In this document: positions 56,333-64,000 of the stretch, piece by piece
Layout: each line of letters opens with the position of its first letter
How positions within the stretch are numbered: position 1 is the stretch's first letter
NCBI GenBank assembly: GCA_013285965.1
Contig: JABDGQ010000004.1
Location: 36,392 to 100,391, forward strand
Source of the DNA: Chlamydiota bacterium
GTDB lineage: Bacteria; Chlamydiota; Chlamydiia; Chlamydiales; Parachlamydiaceae
DNA length: 64,000 nt
Reading direction: 5' to 3'
Translations under genes and position numbers: made by a program
The notes under the pieces: model-generated
Seen by the model: only the letters and a program-made list of their open reading frames with translations
Told to the model about the DNA's origin: nothing
The model's database searches: none

Positions 56333-57022
56333 ATGAGTGAAGATCTTGCCAATATTTTTTTTGTGAAAAACTGCTCATTGGCGGCTATCGCCACAGGTGA
56401 GAAGGCTAGTTCTTTAGTGGAGCTAAGAGACCAGCTAACAACAGTGGATGAAAGTTGTCTTTATTATCATTTCTGGGGTGCCCGATTAAATCCTAAATTT
56501 GTCCACCCTCAATATCACAATGATTTTGCTGATTGGGTATATCAACGTCTACACGATCAAATATTGGCGGAAAAACTCAGCATAATTGACCCGACTGATT
56601 ACAACTTAGAAAGTTTGCGGCAAGAGCTCATAGATACTGTGGAGAGAAGATTAGATGACTATGAAATAGCCCTTTGGACTCGTAAAGAAGATCAATTTCA
56701 TTTTATCCGATCCACCACTGTTGTATTTGAAAAAAGTGTGCGAATCGAACGTCCTGAGGATTTGCCACAAATAATTGAAACACTTTCCCCCGGCAGTATC
56801 TTCTATCACTTTATCGATGCGCGCAGGCGCACTATCGATAAAATCGATGACTTTTCAGTATGGCTAAAAATGTTTGGCCAACAGTACACTCTGCTAATTG
56901 AAAAAATCCAAGCTATTGACCCCTATTTTCTCTCACTGACAGAAGTGCGAGACGAACTTGTCAAAATTGCGCATCGCTATTTTCGTACAATTGAAATCGA
57001 TTCCAAAGCGAGGTCATTATGA
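56333..57022 (+). CDS. DUF5752-type protein of the trehalose cluster
   Basis: The 229 residues contain two similar halves: YYHFWGARLNPKF...NDFADWVYQRLHD...LAEKLSIIDP and FYHFIDARRR...DDFSVWLKMFGQQ...LIEKIQAIDP. This duplicated pattern is what I know as DUF5752, found next to TreT-type glycosyltransferases. Its activity is not known; a regulatory or stabilising role for the enzymes downstream is inferred. GGGGGGATT precedes the ATG. The gene overlaps treT by four bases (ATGA) and is the first of four tightly packed genes. Confidence 0.75.
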   Translation: MSEDLANIFFVKNCSLAAIATGEKASSLVELRDQLTTVDESCLYYHFWGARLNPKFVHPQYHNDFADWVYQRLHDQILAEKLSIIDPTDYNLESLRQELIDTVERRLDDYEIALWTRKEDQFHFIRSTTVVFEKSVRIERPEDLPQIIETLSPGSIFYHFIDARRRTIDKIDDFSVWLKMFGQQYTLLIEKIQAIDPYFLSLTEVRDELVKIAHRYFRTIEIDSKARSL

Positions 57023-58272
57023 GCGATTTACTGCAACAATATGGAGAAGTTGTCTCTGCGGACACTATCCACGAATTATTTCAAATAGCCCAGATATTAA
57101 AAGGAATTAAAATTGTCCATATCAATTCCACTAAAATGGGTGGTGGGGTAGCTGAGATTTTATCAAGGATGATTCCATTAACTACATCATTAGGTATTGA
57201 GACTCATTGGGAAGTTATAAATGGCAATGCTGATTTTTTTGAATGTACCAAACAATTTCATAATGGCATTCAAGGAAAAAAACAGATTATTGTAAATCCG
57301 CATTTGTTTGATGTATACGATAAAGTCAATGAAGAAAATGCACAACGGCTAAAACCTATATTAGAAAATGCTGACATTGTCTTTATTCATGATCCACAAC
57401 CAGCGGCATTAATCAATGCTTTCCCAAACAAGAAAAATAAATGGGTATGGCGTTGCCATATCGATGCATCTAATCCACATCGAAATATTTGGAAATTCTT
57501 GCACAAATTCATTGTGCAGTATGATGCGAGTATTTTTTCTTTAGCAGATTTTGTACAACCACTGCCTCACCCTATTTATTTAATTCCACCAAGCATCGAT
57601 CCATTGCATGATAAAAATGTTGAGCTTGCGCAAAGTGAAATTAGCGCCGTCTACAACAACTTTGGTATCGATCCTGGTCGCCCCATCATTTTACAAGTAT
57701 CGCGCTTTGATTATTTTAAAGATCCACTAGGAGTAATAGAAGCATATCGGTTAGCCAAAAAATTCAAACATGGCATTCAGCTAGTTTTAGCAGGTGGAGG
57801 GGCTTCTGATGATCCGGAAGGTGAGATGGTTTTAAATGAAGTGAGAAATGCCGCACAACAAGATCCCGACATTCATGTTTTATGCTTGCCTTCAGATTCT
57901 CATCGCACTATCAATGCGCTACAGCGCGTTTCTGACGTGGTACTACAAAAATCTTTAAAAGAAGGATTTGGTTTATCAGTTACTGAAGCTTTATGGAAAT
58001 ATAAACCAGTCATTGGGGGTAATTGTGGAGGAATTCGTCTGCAAGTAATCAATCATCATACTGGATTTTTAGTTGATACTCCCGAAGGGGCCGCTGAGAG
58101 AATCCGTTTTCTGTTACAAGCTCCTAAAATAATGCATCAAATGGGTGAAAAAGGACATCGCTTTGTTTTAGATAATTTTTTGATTACCAGACATTTGCGC
58201 GATTATTTAACTTTAATTATTTTTCTACTACATCCTACCAAAGATGGCCGTATGGAAATTAGCAACATTTAA
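57019..58272 (+). CDS. treT: Trehalose synthase TreT-type glycosyltransferase
   Basis: A GT4-family enzyme of 417 residues. The TreT pathway joins NDP-glucose (often ADP- or UDP-glucose) with glucose directly to trehalose, reversibly. Visible motifs are HINSTKMGGGVAEIL, IFIHDPQPAALI-like VFIHDPQPA, WRCHIDASNP, SRFDYFKDP, and the donor-binding EGFGLSVTEALWK. It follows the DUF5752 gene with an overlap and is 5 bases before otsB. The activity direction and donor are inferred from family knowledge. Confidence 0.88.
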   Translation: MSDLLQQYGEVVSADTIHELFQIAQILKGIKIVHINSTKMGGGVAEILSRMIPLTTSLGIETHWEVINGNADFFECTKQFHNGIQGKKQIIVNPHLFDVYDKVNEENAQRLKPILENADIVFIHDPQPAALINAFPNKKNKWVWRCHIDASNPHRNIWKFLHKFIVQYDASIFSLADFVQPLPHPIYLIPPSIDPLHDKNVELAQSEISAVYNNFGIDPGRPIILQVSRFDYFKDPLGVIEAYRLAKKFKHGIQLVLAGGGASDDPEGEMVLNEVRNAAQQDPDIHVLCLPSDSHRTINALQRVSDVVLQKSLKEGFGLSVTEALWKYKPVIGGNCGGIRLQVINHHTGFLVDTPEGAAERIRFLLQAPKIMHQMGEKGHRFVLDNFLITRHLRDYLTLIIFLLHPTKDGRMEISNI

Positions 58273-58277
58273 AATAA

Positions 58278-59057
58278 ATGAAAATATTAAATCAAAAGAT
58301 CGATTTGCTAGATTTTTTTCACAAAGTTCATACTGGCCCTTCGCTGTTAATGCTCGATTACGATGGGACATTAGCTCCATTTGTAAATGATCGCATGCAA
58401 GCATACCCTTATCGAGGTGTTATCGAACGCTTGAATGCTTTGATTGACCAGGCAAATACGTTAGTTGTAATTGTGAGTGGCCGTAGTTTAGCTGACTTAG
58501 AGTCATTACTTGTAGTAAATTTTCCTCTAGAATTATGGGGTAGTCATGGATTAGAAAGAAAACTTCCTAATGGGAAAAGAGTGCAAATACAGCTAGCTGC
58601 ACACACTCAAGAAGGACTAAGACAAGGCATAGATATTTGTACTGAAAGTGGCCTTTGGGAGTGGTGTGAAAAAAAGCCCTATTCAATAGCTTTGCATTGG
58701 CGCGGTCAAAATCAATTAAAAAATAGCGACGCTATCACACTGATAGAACAATATTGGGGAGAAATTTGCACTATTTTTGCGCTAGAAATCCATAAATTTG
58801 ATGGGGGTATAGAACTAAGACCAAAAGGAAAAAACAAATCCGATGTCGTTGTGGAACTACTACATGGAATGCAAAGCGCTGCTGCTATTGCCTATTTGGG
58901 CGATGATTTAACGGATGAAGATGCCTTTAAGGCATTGGGTGATCGTGGTTTAAAAATTTTGGTGCGGAAAGAATGGCGCCCTACCTTGGCCGATATTCAA
59001 TTAATCCCACCAAAAGAAGTCTTAACTTTTTTTGATGATTGGATAAATCATGAGTGA
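58278..59057 (+). CDS. otsB: Trehalose-6-phosphate phosphatase
   Basis: OtsB removes phosphate from trehalose-6-phosphate. The HAD-superfamily motif LMLDYDGTLAPF holds the nucleophile Asp, VSGRSLADLE the second motif, and YLGDDLTDEDAFK the metal-binding aspartates. At 259 residues it is a single-domain, free-standing enzyme. It ends inside the start of otsA (8-base overlap), which indicates translational coupling. Confidence 0.93.
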   Translation: MKILNQKIDLLDFFHKVHTGPSLLMLDYDGTLAPFVNDRMQAYPYRGVIERLNALIDQANTLVVIVSGRSLADLESLLVVNFPLELWGSHGLERKLPNGKRVQIQLAAHTQEGLRQGIDICTESGLWEWCEKKPYSIALHWRGQNQLKNSDAITLIEQYWGEICTIFALEIHKFDGGIELRPKGKNKSDVVVELLHGMQSAAAIAYLGDDLTDEDAFKALGDRGLKILVRKEWRPTLADIQLIPPKEVLTFFDDWINHE

Positions 59058-60576
59058 TATGAATGACAAAGAACGTTTAGTAATCGTTTCAAACCGTTTA
59101 CCGGTCGTTATTTCTAAAGAAGAAAACCAAATAAAACTGTGTTCTGGTTCAGGTGGCCTTATTACGGCACTTGCTCCGGTCTTAAAAAATAGAGGTGGTG
59201 TTTGGATTGGCTGGCCTGGTCCAATAGGCCTTGAGGATCAAAAAGCAGTGGAATCTATTTTAGAAAAAGGACATAAAAAAGTTGGCTATCTGCTTCACCC
59301 CGTATTTCTAACACCAGAAGAAATTAAGCTTTATTATGAAGGCTTTGCCAATGAAATTATCTGGCCATTATTTCATGATCTTCAATCCGAATGTGTTTTT
59401 AAGCCTACTTATTGGCAATCGGCACAATCTGTTAATCGCAAATTTGCTTTAGAAATTAATCAAAAATTAAAACCTAACGATTTTATTTGGGTACACGATT
59501 ATCATTTGATTTTAGTGGGACAAGAATTGCGCAAATGCGGTGTGACGCATAGAATTGGATTTTTTTTACATATCCCTTTTCCATCTTTAGATATCTTTTT
59601 AAAACTGCCATGGCGTTTTCAGGTATTGCGAGCATTACTTGAATACGATTTAGTTGGTTTTCAAACGATGCGCGATCATCGCAATTTTATTCAATGTGTT
59701 AAAAGACTATTACCGGAAATAAAAATAACTTCTAAACACCATCTACATATTTGCCAGACCGATACAAGAGAAGTGCGTGTCGGCGCTTTTCCAATCAGTG
59801 TCGATTATCAAGAATTTGCACAGCAGGCACAAAGTCACGCCGTCGATGATCAAGTATTATCTGATCATAAACAATTAAAAGGTCAGAAGATAATATTTTC
59901 TTGTGATCGATTAGATATTTCAAAAGGTATTACCTATCGATTAGAAGCAATTGAATATTTATTAAAAAATCATCCAGAACTTCATGAAAAAGTAACATTT
60001 TTTCAAGTTGTTGTTCCTAGTCGCACTGAAATTGTCAAATATCAAAATTTGAAAAGAGAAGTTGATAGATTAGTTGGTGAAATTAACAGTCAATATACTA
60101 AAACAGGATGGGTTCCTATTCATTATATATACCATTCGATTAGTCAAAAAGAATTGCTTTCTTTTTATCGTATTGCTGAAATTGCTTTAATTACACCAAT
60201 AAAAGATGGTATGAATCTAGTTGCAAAAGAATATATAGCATCAAATGTAGATGAAAAAGGTGCTCTTATTTTAAGTGAGTTTGCCGGTTCGGCCACACAG
60301 CTCCAATACGAAGCTTTTTTGGTTAATCCTTATGATATAGAAGGGATGGCAGAAAGTATCTATACAGTCCTCACACTACCTTCAAAAGACAAAAAAAAAC
60401 GGATGCATAAAATGCGTCATCAAGTGCAACGCTATGATGTTTTTTGGTGGGTACGCACATTTCTAAAAACTGCCATTTCAAAAGAATTATTAGACTTTCC
60501 AATTACAGAAGAATATATTCCAACAGAACCAAACGATGATCTGAGATTAATTGAGAAAGATACATTAGATAATTAG
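59050..60576 (+). CDS. otsA: Trehalose-6-phosphate synthase
   Basis: OtsA transfers glucose from UDP-glucose (or ADP-glucose) to glucose-6-phosphate. The 508-residue GT20 enzyme has SNRLPVVISKE, GSGGLITALAPVL, WVHDYHLILVGQELR, IGFFLHIPFPS, and the late DGMNLVAKEYIAS. ATG 59050 is the track start; ATG 59059 is an alternative start two codons later. It forms a cluster with DUF5752, treT and otsB, so both the OtsAB route and the TreT route to trehalose are present. Confidence 0.93.
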   Translation: MSDMNDKERLVIVSNRLPVVISKEENQIKLCSGSGGLITALAPVLKNRGGVWIGWPGPIGLEDQKAVESILEKGHKKVGYLLHPVFLTPEEIKLYYEGFANEIIWPLFHDLQSECVFKPTYWQSAQSVNRKFALEINQKLKPNDFIWVHDYHLILVGQELRKCGVTHRIGFFLHIPFPSLDIFLKLPWRFQVLRALLEYDLVGFQTMRDHRNFIQCVKRLLPEIKITSKHHLHICQTDTREVRVGAFPISVDYQEFAQQAQSHAVDDQVLSDHKQLKGQKIIFSCDRLDISKGITYRLEAIEYLLKNHPELHEKVTFFQVVVPSRTEIVKYQNLKREVDRLVGEINSQYTKTGWVPIHYIYHSISQKELLSFYRIAEIALITPIKDGMNLVAKEYIASNVDEKGALILSEFAGSATQLQYEAFLVNPYDIEGMAESIYTVLTLPSKDKKKRMHKMRHQVQRYDVFWWVRTFLKTAISKELLDFPITEEYIPTEPNDDLRLIEKDTLDN

Positions 60577-61028
60577 AAATGCCTATATACACAAGATGCA
60601 AATCATTCACAAAAAAAATTTAATCGTATTTTTTTATCTTGCACAAAAACACATAATTTCTTAAACTGTCCTTAATAAACTATCACTATGTGATTGTAGC
60701 ACTCCAGTAAGGGCCAAATGAGATTACAATTAAAGTTTAAAATATAATGATTAGATTGAGAGAGACTACAATTAGCAGCAGTGAGATTGAATCGAATTTG
60801 TCTTTGATGTTTAAAATTAATTAAATCAAGAACAAACTTTTTTATGATGAAAAAAACTACAATATGTGTTTTACTATAAATCAATATTTAGTATATAGAT
60901 ATAACACAATTGAATTAACTAAAAGTCGTTCTTATATCATGGGATATATGAAACGAAATATAAATGGATCAAATACTATCACATTTGACCATTCGTCAAT
61001 AAATACAACTATGTTAACTTGAGGATAA
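60577..61028. other. AT-rich intergenic region
   Basis: 452 bases of very AT-rich sequence between otsA and the next rightward gene. A 70-codon leftward frame exists at 60672-60884, but its composition looks random and no ribosome site precedes it. A short inverted repeat, TTGAC-N5-GTCAA, lies at about 60986-61000, upstream of the following gene. Nothing else was seen. Confidence 0.55.
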
Positions 61029-61517
61029 ATGAGTAATAACGAAATAGAACACCTGTTGCATAATGCAATGGTTAAAACTCATGCTAAACGTGAAAATGAT
61101 CTTTGCCATTATTTACCAGCTGTATCCGGTGGTTATGTACACCATTTTACTATGCGTAAAATGAAAACAGAAAACCCAGCAGAATTAACTAATATGCTCA
61201 AAACATATATTTTAAATGTTGATGTACCATTAAAAGTCACCCCAAAGCAACGGGCTGCACGTGGATCGCGTAAACGCCGCGACCTATTAACATTTTCTAA
61301 ACAAGATTTAGAAAAAATGTTACATATGGCACGTTCTGCTGGTGATAAAGAAATGGTAAGAAAGCTTACTCCAAAGAAAGATTTAAAAACTATTAAACGC
61401 GAACTTCTTTCTTCTATCCGCCATGGTCGTATCGAACCAGACTTATGGACACTTTATGTCGATACAATGACAAGCATTCAATTCAGCGCATTCGTACCAG
61501 TAGGCAGCGTAAACTAG
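61029..61517 (+). CDS. Unrecognised basic helical protein
   Basis: A 162-residue protein with a strongly basic middle (TPKQRAARGSRKRRDLLTF) between two helical segments and an ordinary C-terminus. The composition would suit a nucleic-acid or ribosome-binding protein. It gives the impression of a conserved chlamydial protein, but I cannot name it. GAGGATAA precedes the ATG. The following glycosyltransferase gene starts 14 bases after its stop, so the two may be co-transcribed. Confidence 0.7.
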   Translation: MSNNEIEHLLHNAMVKTHAKRENDLCHYLPAVSGGYVHHFTMRKMKTENPAELTNMLKTYILNVDVPLKVTPKQRAARGSRKRRDLLTFSKQDLEKMLHMARSAGDKEMVRKLTPKKDLKTIKRELLSSIRHGRIEPDLWTLYVDTMTSIQFSAFVPVGSVN

Positions 61518-61531
61518 AAGCCTATAGCACT

Positions 61532-63121
61532 ATGATTTTCCCAAAATTTTTCGATAAGTTGCTTTTTCACGAGAAAGTAACTTATCGAACTATATTTTTC
61601 CCACCAGCACTCTTTTTTTTATTAGTCATCAAGGCGCTACTGCTTATAGCAATCATTGTATATGCTAATATCGGGCTAGGGCCTGATGAAGCACAATACT
61701 GGACTTGGAGTAGAGAGCTTGATTGGGGCTACTATAGTAAACCTCCTGGCGTTGCCTGGCAAATTGCTATTGGCACCACTTTGTTTGGACAAACTGAATG
61801 GGGAGTCCGTTTTGTCTCAGTGATTATCGCATTTTTTCAAGCTTTAGTAGTTTATAAATTGGCATTGAGCTCCGCTTTATCCTCACGCGCTTCAATATGG
61901 TGCTCCTTAATCATGGCTGTTTGTCCATTAGGTATTTTGGGTTCTTTCTTTGCCATAACAGACGGAGGATTACTTTTAAGTTGGAGTTGTGCCGTTTTAG
62001 CGGTAACGACAGCATTACAGCGTCAACAAACGCCTTCACCTGTAATGGTTGGTTTGTGTATTATGGTTGGTGCATTATTTAAATGGCCTATTTATATTTT
62101 TTGGTTTTTTTTCTTATTAGCCCGTTATTGGTATTTTCAAAACCTCTCCTTTAGCTCTATTATGCTTGGCATGCTAATTTCGCTGATTGGTTTATTTCCC
62201 AGCCTTTGGTGGAATATGCAGCATAATTGGGCCACTTTTCGCCACGTGGCCGCAACCATTGCCGGTGGAAATAGTAGTGGACAGAACTTTTTAGCCCCTT
62301 TCATTGGCGCGCAAATGGCTTTAGTATCACCTATTATCTTTATTTTGCTCATTTTAGCTTTTTACCAGTTCATAAATCATCGATATAAACTAAACCCTGC
62401 TTTGTATTTTCAAGGCTTTGTTTCGCTAACCATTTTGGCAATAGCCATAACAATGTCAAATTTTCAAAAAATCCAAGGTAATTGGGCTATTTTTGCATAT
62501 CCGACTAGTTTTGTCATTTTGACATGGGACATTTTTGTCCACCATGCTAAAAGAATCGTTTGGCTAAAATTAGGTTTACTATTTTCTATGATTGCTATCG
62601 GCATAATGTTTGTTATTCCATACGCTTATAATAGTCACATATTTTCACCATACATCCCATCGTGGAAGTTAAATCCTTTAAAGCATAATTTTGGATGGCC
62701 TGAATTATCGCTAGCTTTAGAAGATTATGGCTACCACGCTGATCAAGATTTTTTATTTAGTGACAAATATCAGACCTCAAGTTTATTGAGCTTCTACAGC
62801 CCACAACAAAAACGGGCCTATTTTTTGAATTTACAAGGTATACGTAATAATCAATTTTGCTATTGGCCAAGCATGGTTGACCAACAGCTTGGCAAGAACG
62901 GTTATTTTATATGGGTAGAAAATGCTCCGCATTTGGCCAAAAACTGGCAAGAACAACGCGCATTTTATTTACAGGCTTTACAACCCTATTTTAAAAATGT
63001 TATAGCATCGGAATTGATTCCATTGCGCACTCATGGTACTGAAATCGTTAAAGGGGTGCTGATATTTCGTTGCGAAAATTTAAATGCAACCGAGGTTATT
63101 TCCCAATCTAACAGCTATTAG
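61532..63121 (+). CDS. GT39/ArnT-like membrane glycosyltransferase
   Basis: About 530 residues with ten or more membrane segments. The first outer loop holds GPDEAQYWTWSRELDWGYYSKPPGVAW, the Asp-Glu signature of the dolichyl-phosphate-mannose / ArnT-like (PMT_2) family, which moves sugars from polyprenyl-phosphate carriers to lipid A, other lipids or proteins at the outer face of the inner membrane. ATG 61532 is chosen, because the extended frame to 61445 overlaps the upstream gene and lacks hydrophobic character. The acceptor is unknown. Confidence 0.85.
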   Translation: MIFPKFFDKLLFHEKVTYRTIFFPPALFFLLVIKALLLIAIIVYANIGLGPDEAQYWTWSRELDWGYYSKPPGVAWQIAIGTTLFGQTEWGVRFVSVIIAFFQALVVYKLALSSALSSRASIWCSLIMAVCPLGILGSFFAITDGGLLLSWSCAVLAVTTALQRQQTPSPVMVGLCIMVGALFKWPIYIFWFFFLLARYWYFQNLSFSSIMLGMLISLIGLFPSLWWNMQHNWATFRHVAATIAGGNSSGQNFLAPFIGAQMALVSPIIFILLILAFYQFINHRYKLNPALYFQGFVSLTILAIAITMSNFQKIQGNWAIFAYPTSFVILTWDIFVHHAKRIVWLKLGLLFSMIAIGIMFVIPYAYNSHIFSPYIPSWKLNPLKHNFGWPELSLALEDYGYHADQDFLFSDKYQTSSLLSFYSPQQKRAYFLNLQGIRNNQFCYWPSMVDQQLGKNGYFIWVENAPHLAKNWQEQRAFYLQALQPYFKNVIASELIPLRTHGTEIVKGVLIFRCENLNATEVISQSNSY

Positions 63122-63144
63122 ACTGGATATAAAGCCAAGTTTTC

Positions 63145-63585
63145 CTAGTAACTACCGTAATCAGCATTATAATATGGAGCTGCTCTTTTTTCAGCAGGAA
63201 CACTATGCAACATATAATACGATTCTGTAGTTTCTTCTGAAAAAACATCAATAATAGTTTTATTTATTGCTTTAGAGAAGACATAATTAGGAATAATGTG
63301 CGAAATGACGCTGGAAGATGCCACAATTTGAAGTTGCATATCCGGCTCAAATGATTGCATGTTTTCTTGCAATATAGCAATTGTCTTCTTTAGAAACTCA
63401 TAACGTTCCACTGAAACATTTTGAACTTCCACAGTGTAGGTACTCGAAGAGTTTGTAACGCTCACTCCAATTTCTGCATGCTGATTAGAGTAAACGATTT
63501 TATCCCTAGATACACAGCATGCGGGGGCTTTTGAAGTGTTATAAATCTCTTGAAAGAACATTCTAACTGAGTAACTTATGTTCAT
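63145..63585 (-). CDS. Unrecognised small protein
   Basis: I do not recognise this 146-residue protein. It has no signal peptide or membrane segment. The middle contains alternating polar and hydrophobic residues (IVYSNQHAEIGVSVTNSSSTYTVEVQNV) suggesting beta strands, and the C-terminus is Tyr-rich. It lies between the glycosyltransferase gene and a tandem 13-bp array upstream, which may affect its expression. Confidence 0.5.
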   Translation of the reverse strand: MNISYSVRMFFQEIYNTSKAPACCVSRDKIVYSNQHAEIGVSVTNSSSTYTVEVQNVSVERYEFLKKTIAILQENMQSFEPDMQLQIVASSSVISHIIPNYVFSKAINKTIIDVFSEETTESYYMLHSVPAEKRAAPYYNADYGSY

Positions 63586-63599
63586 GTTTTTCTCTTGGT

Positions 63600-63638
63600 T
63601 ATTAATATAAAAGTGAATTTTTATAGATAGCCTATGGA
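63600..63638. repeat. Degenerate family A interior adjoining the tandem array
   Basis: TTTATAGATAGCCTATGGATAGGTACTAAA-type sequence matches the interior of family A (TTTATAGATGGCTGCAGATAGGTACTAAAGG at about 803-834). The ends of the element are missing. It merges into the tandem array that follows. Confidence 0.6.
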
Positions 63639-63729
63639 TAGGTACTAAAAGTAGGTACTAAAAGTAGGTACTAAAAGTAGGTACTAAAAGTAGGTACTAA
63701 AAGTAGGTACTAAAAGTAGGTACTAAAAT
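63639..63729. repeat. Seven tandem copies of a 13-bp unit
   Basis: TAGGTACTAAAAG is repeated six times exactly and a seventh time with the last base changed. The unit equals the internal GATAGGTACTAAAGG segment of family A. There are no spacers, so it is not CRISPR. The array lies about 55 bases upstream of the start of the leftward gene at 63585 and could vary in copy number. Confidence 0.95.
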
Positions 63730-63742
63730 AAGCGATTAAAAG

Positions 63743-63997
63743 TCAATATAGTGATTTACCGGTAAGAGCGTTACGCTCAATGATCTGAATGGAACCATCT
63801 TTATTAGCTATTTCAAAGGCATAAACTGGTAAAAAAACTTCGCGCCCTTTACCAATAATTTTAAATTCATTGCCAAAGGCCGTTTGTGCCAATGCAATAA
63901 TTTGCCGATAACTATAGTTTTTAGAAGCTATTTGCGCATCGCCAACTGGCTTTGAGACAAATTGTTGATTGATCTGAGTTTTGGGAATTACCAACAT
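63743..63997 (-). CDS. Possible PepSY-like small protein, edge of window
   Basis: The frame gives 84 residues from ATG 63997, with three more bases before the window ends, so it may start further upstream. The middle and end (IALAQTAFGNEFKIIGKG, FEIANKDGSIQIIERNALTGKSLY) resemble a PepSY-type domain, in which the protein ends in a DAxTGxxL-like strand. These are usually periplasmic inhibitors or modulators. The assignment is weak and the gene may be partial. Confidence 0.4.
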   Translation of the reverse strand: MLVIPKTQINQQFVSKPVGDAQIASKNYSYRQIIALAQTAFGNEFKIIGKGREVFLPVYAFEIANKDGSIQIIERNALTGKSLY

Positions 63998-64000
63998 TTT

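Noticed and set aside
60672-60884. 70-codon leftward frame after otsA
   Set aside because: Low-complexity AT-rich translation, no ribosome binding site and no neighbour to support it.
63639-63729. Possible CRISPR array
   Set aside because: The 13-bp units follow one another without spacers and no cas gene is near; it is a simple tandem repeat.

Overview
The window is a stretch of chromosome from a Chlamydiae bacterium outside the genus Chlamydia, most likely a Parachlamydiaceae-type amoeba symbiont. The reasons are gene blocks that are neighbours in chlamydial genomes: kdsB-pyrG-ruvX, a str operon without tuf (rpsL-rpsG-fusA-rpsJ), groES-groEL behind a CIRCE operator, rpmG-lolE-lolD, glmM-glmS, and tsp next to an Euo-like regulator. 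The DNA is AT-rich, and the window also carries genes that pathogenic Chlamydia do not usually have (trehalose cluster, czcCBA efflux, a chemoreceptor-like protein, a kinase-like protein). The species cannot be named from the sequence alone.

Layout. 0-2.4 kb: orphan membrane-type proteins and a putative papain/YopT-like cysteine protease split over two overlapping frames. 2.5-6.8 kb: kdsB, pyrG, ruvX and a convergent eukaryote-like kinase. 7.2-10.7 kb: str operon ending in a strong hairpin. 10.8-12.15 kb: a decayed region with 2.2 copies of a ~450-bp duplication carrying an IS5-type transposase tail, a quinone oxidoreductase fragment and a 164-bp inverted-repeat element. 12.2-15.9 kb: Dps, a YciF-like ferritin-fold protein and an orphan chemoreceptor. 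16.7-19.6 kb: gnd and an amino acid permease. 20-26.6 kb: FmdB zinc ribbon, groEL/groES, NamZ-type muramidase, glycogen phosphorylase. 26.7-32.5 kb: small membrane proteins, rpmG, LolE/LolD, an orphan response regulator. 32.5-38.7 kb: S10 carboxypeptidase, glmS, glmM, an orphan protein. 39-43.8 kb: clpC, lipA, a HEAT-like protein. 43.8-50.2 kb: orphan membrane protein, RutE-like nitroreductase, Euo-like regulator, Tsp, IspA, Mrp. 50.2-56 kb: czcCBA. 56.3-60.6 kb: DUF5752-treT-otsB-otsA. 61-64 kb: a conserved-looking basic protein, a GT39-like glycosyltransferase, and two small orphan genes beside a 13-bp tandem array.

Two families of short non-coding inverted-repeat elements run through the window. 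Family A (ends read ACTCACCTTACGCATAATTTGA) and family B (ends read TAGACTTCTTTCGAAA) lie repeatedly within a few to ~35 bases after stop codons; in several cases the element end supplies or overlaps the stop codon. They look like non-autonomous mobile elements that may serve as transcription terminators. The tandem array near 63.6 kb appears to be an expansion of an internal family A segment.

How the genes fit together: housekeeping (translation, nucleotide and KDO supply, chaperones, lipoprotein export, isoprenoids, amino-sugar synthesis for peptidoglycan and LPS) is mixed with stress and host-adaptation functions (iron-storage proteins, metal efflux, trehalose, glycogen use, Euo-type developmental control, possible effectors). 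No rRNA, tRNA or CRISPR was seen.
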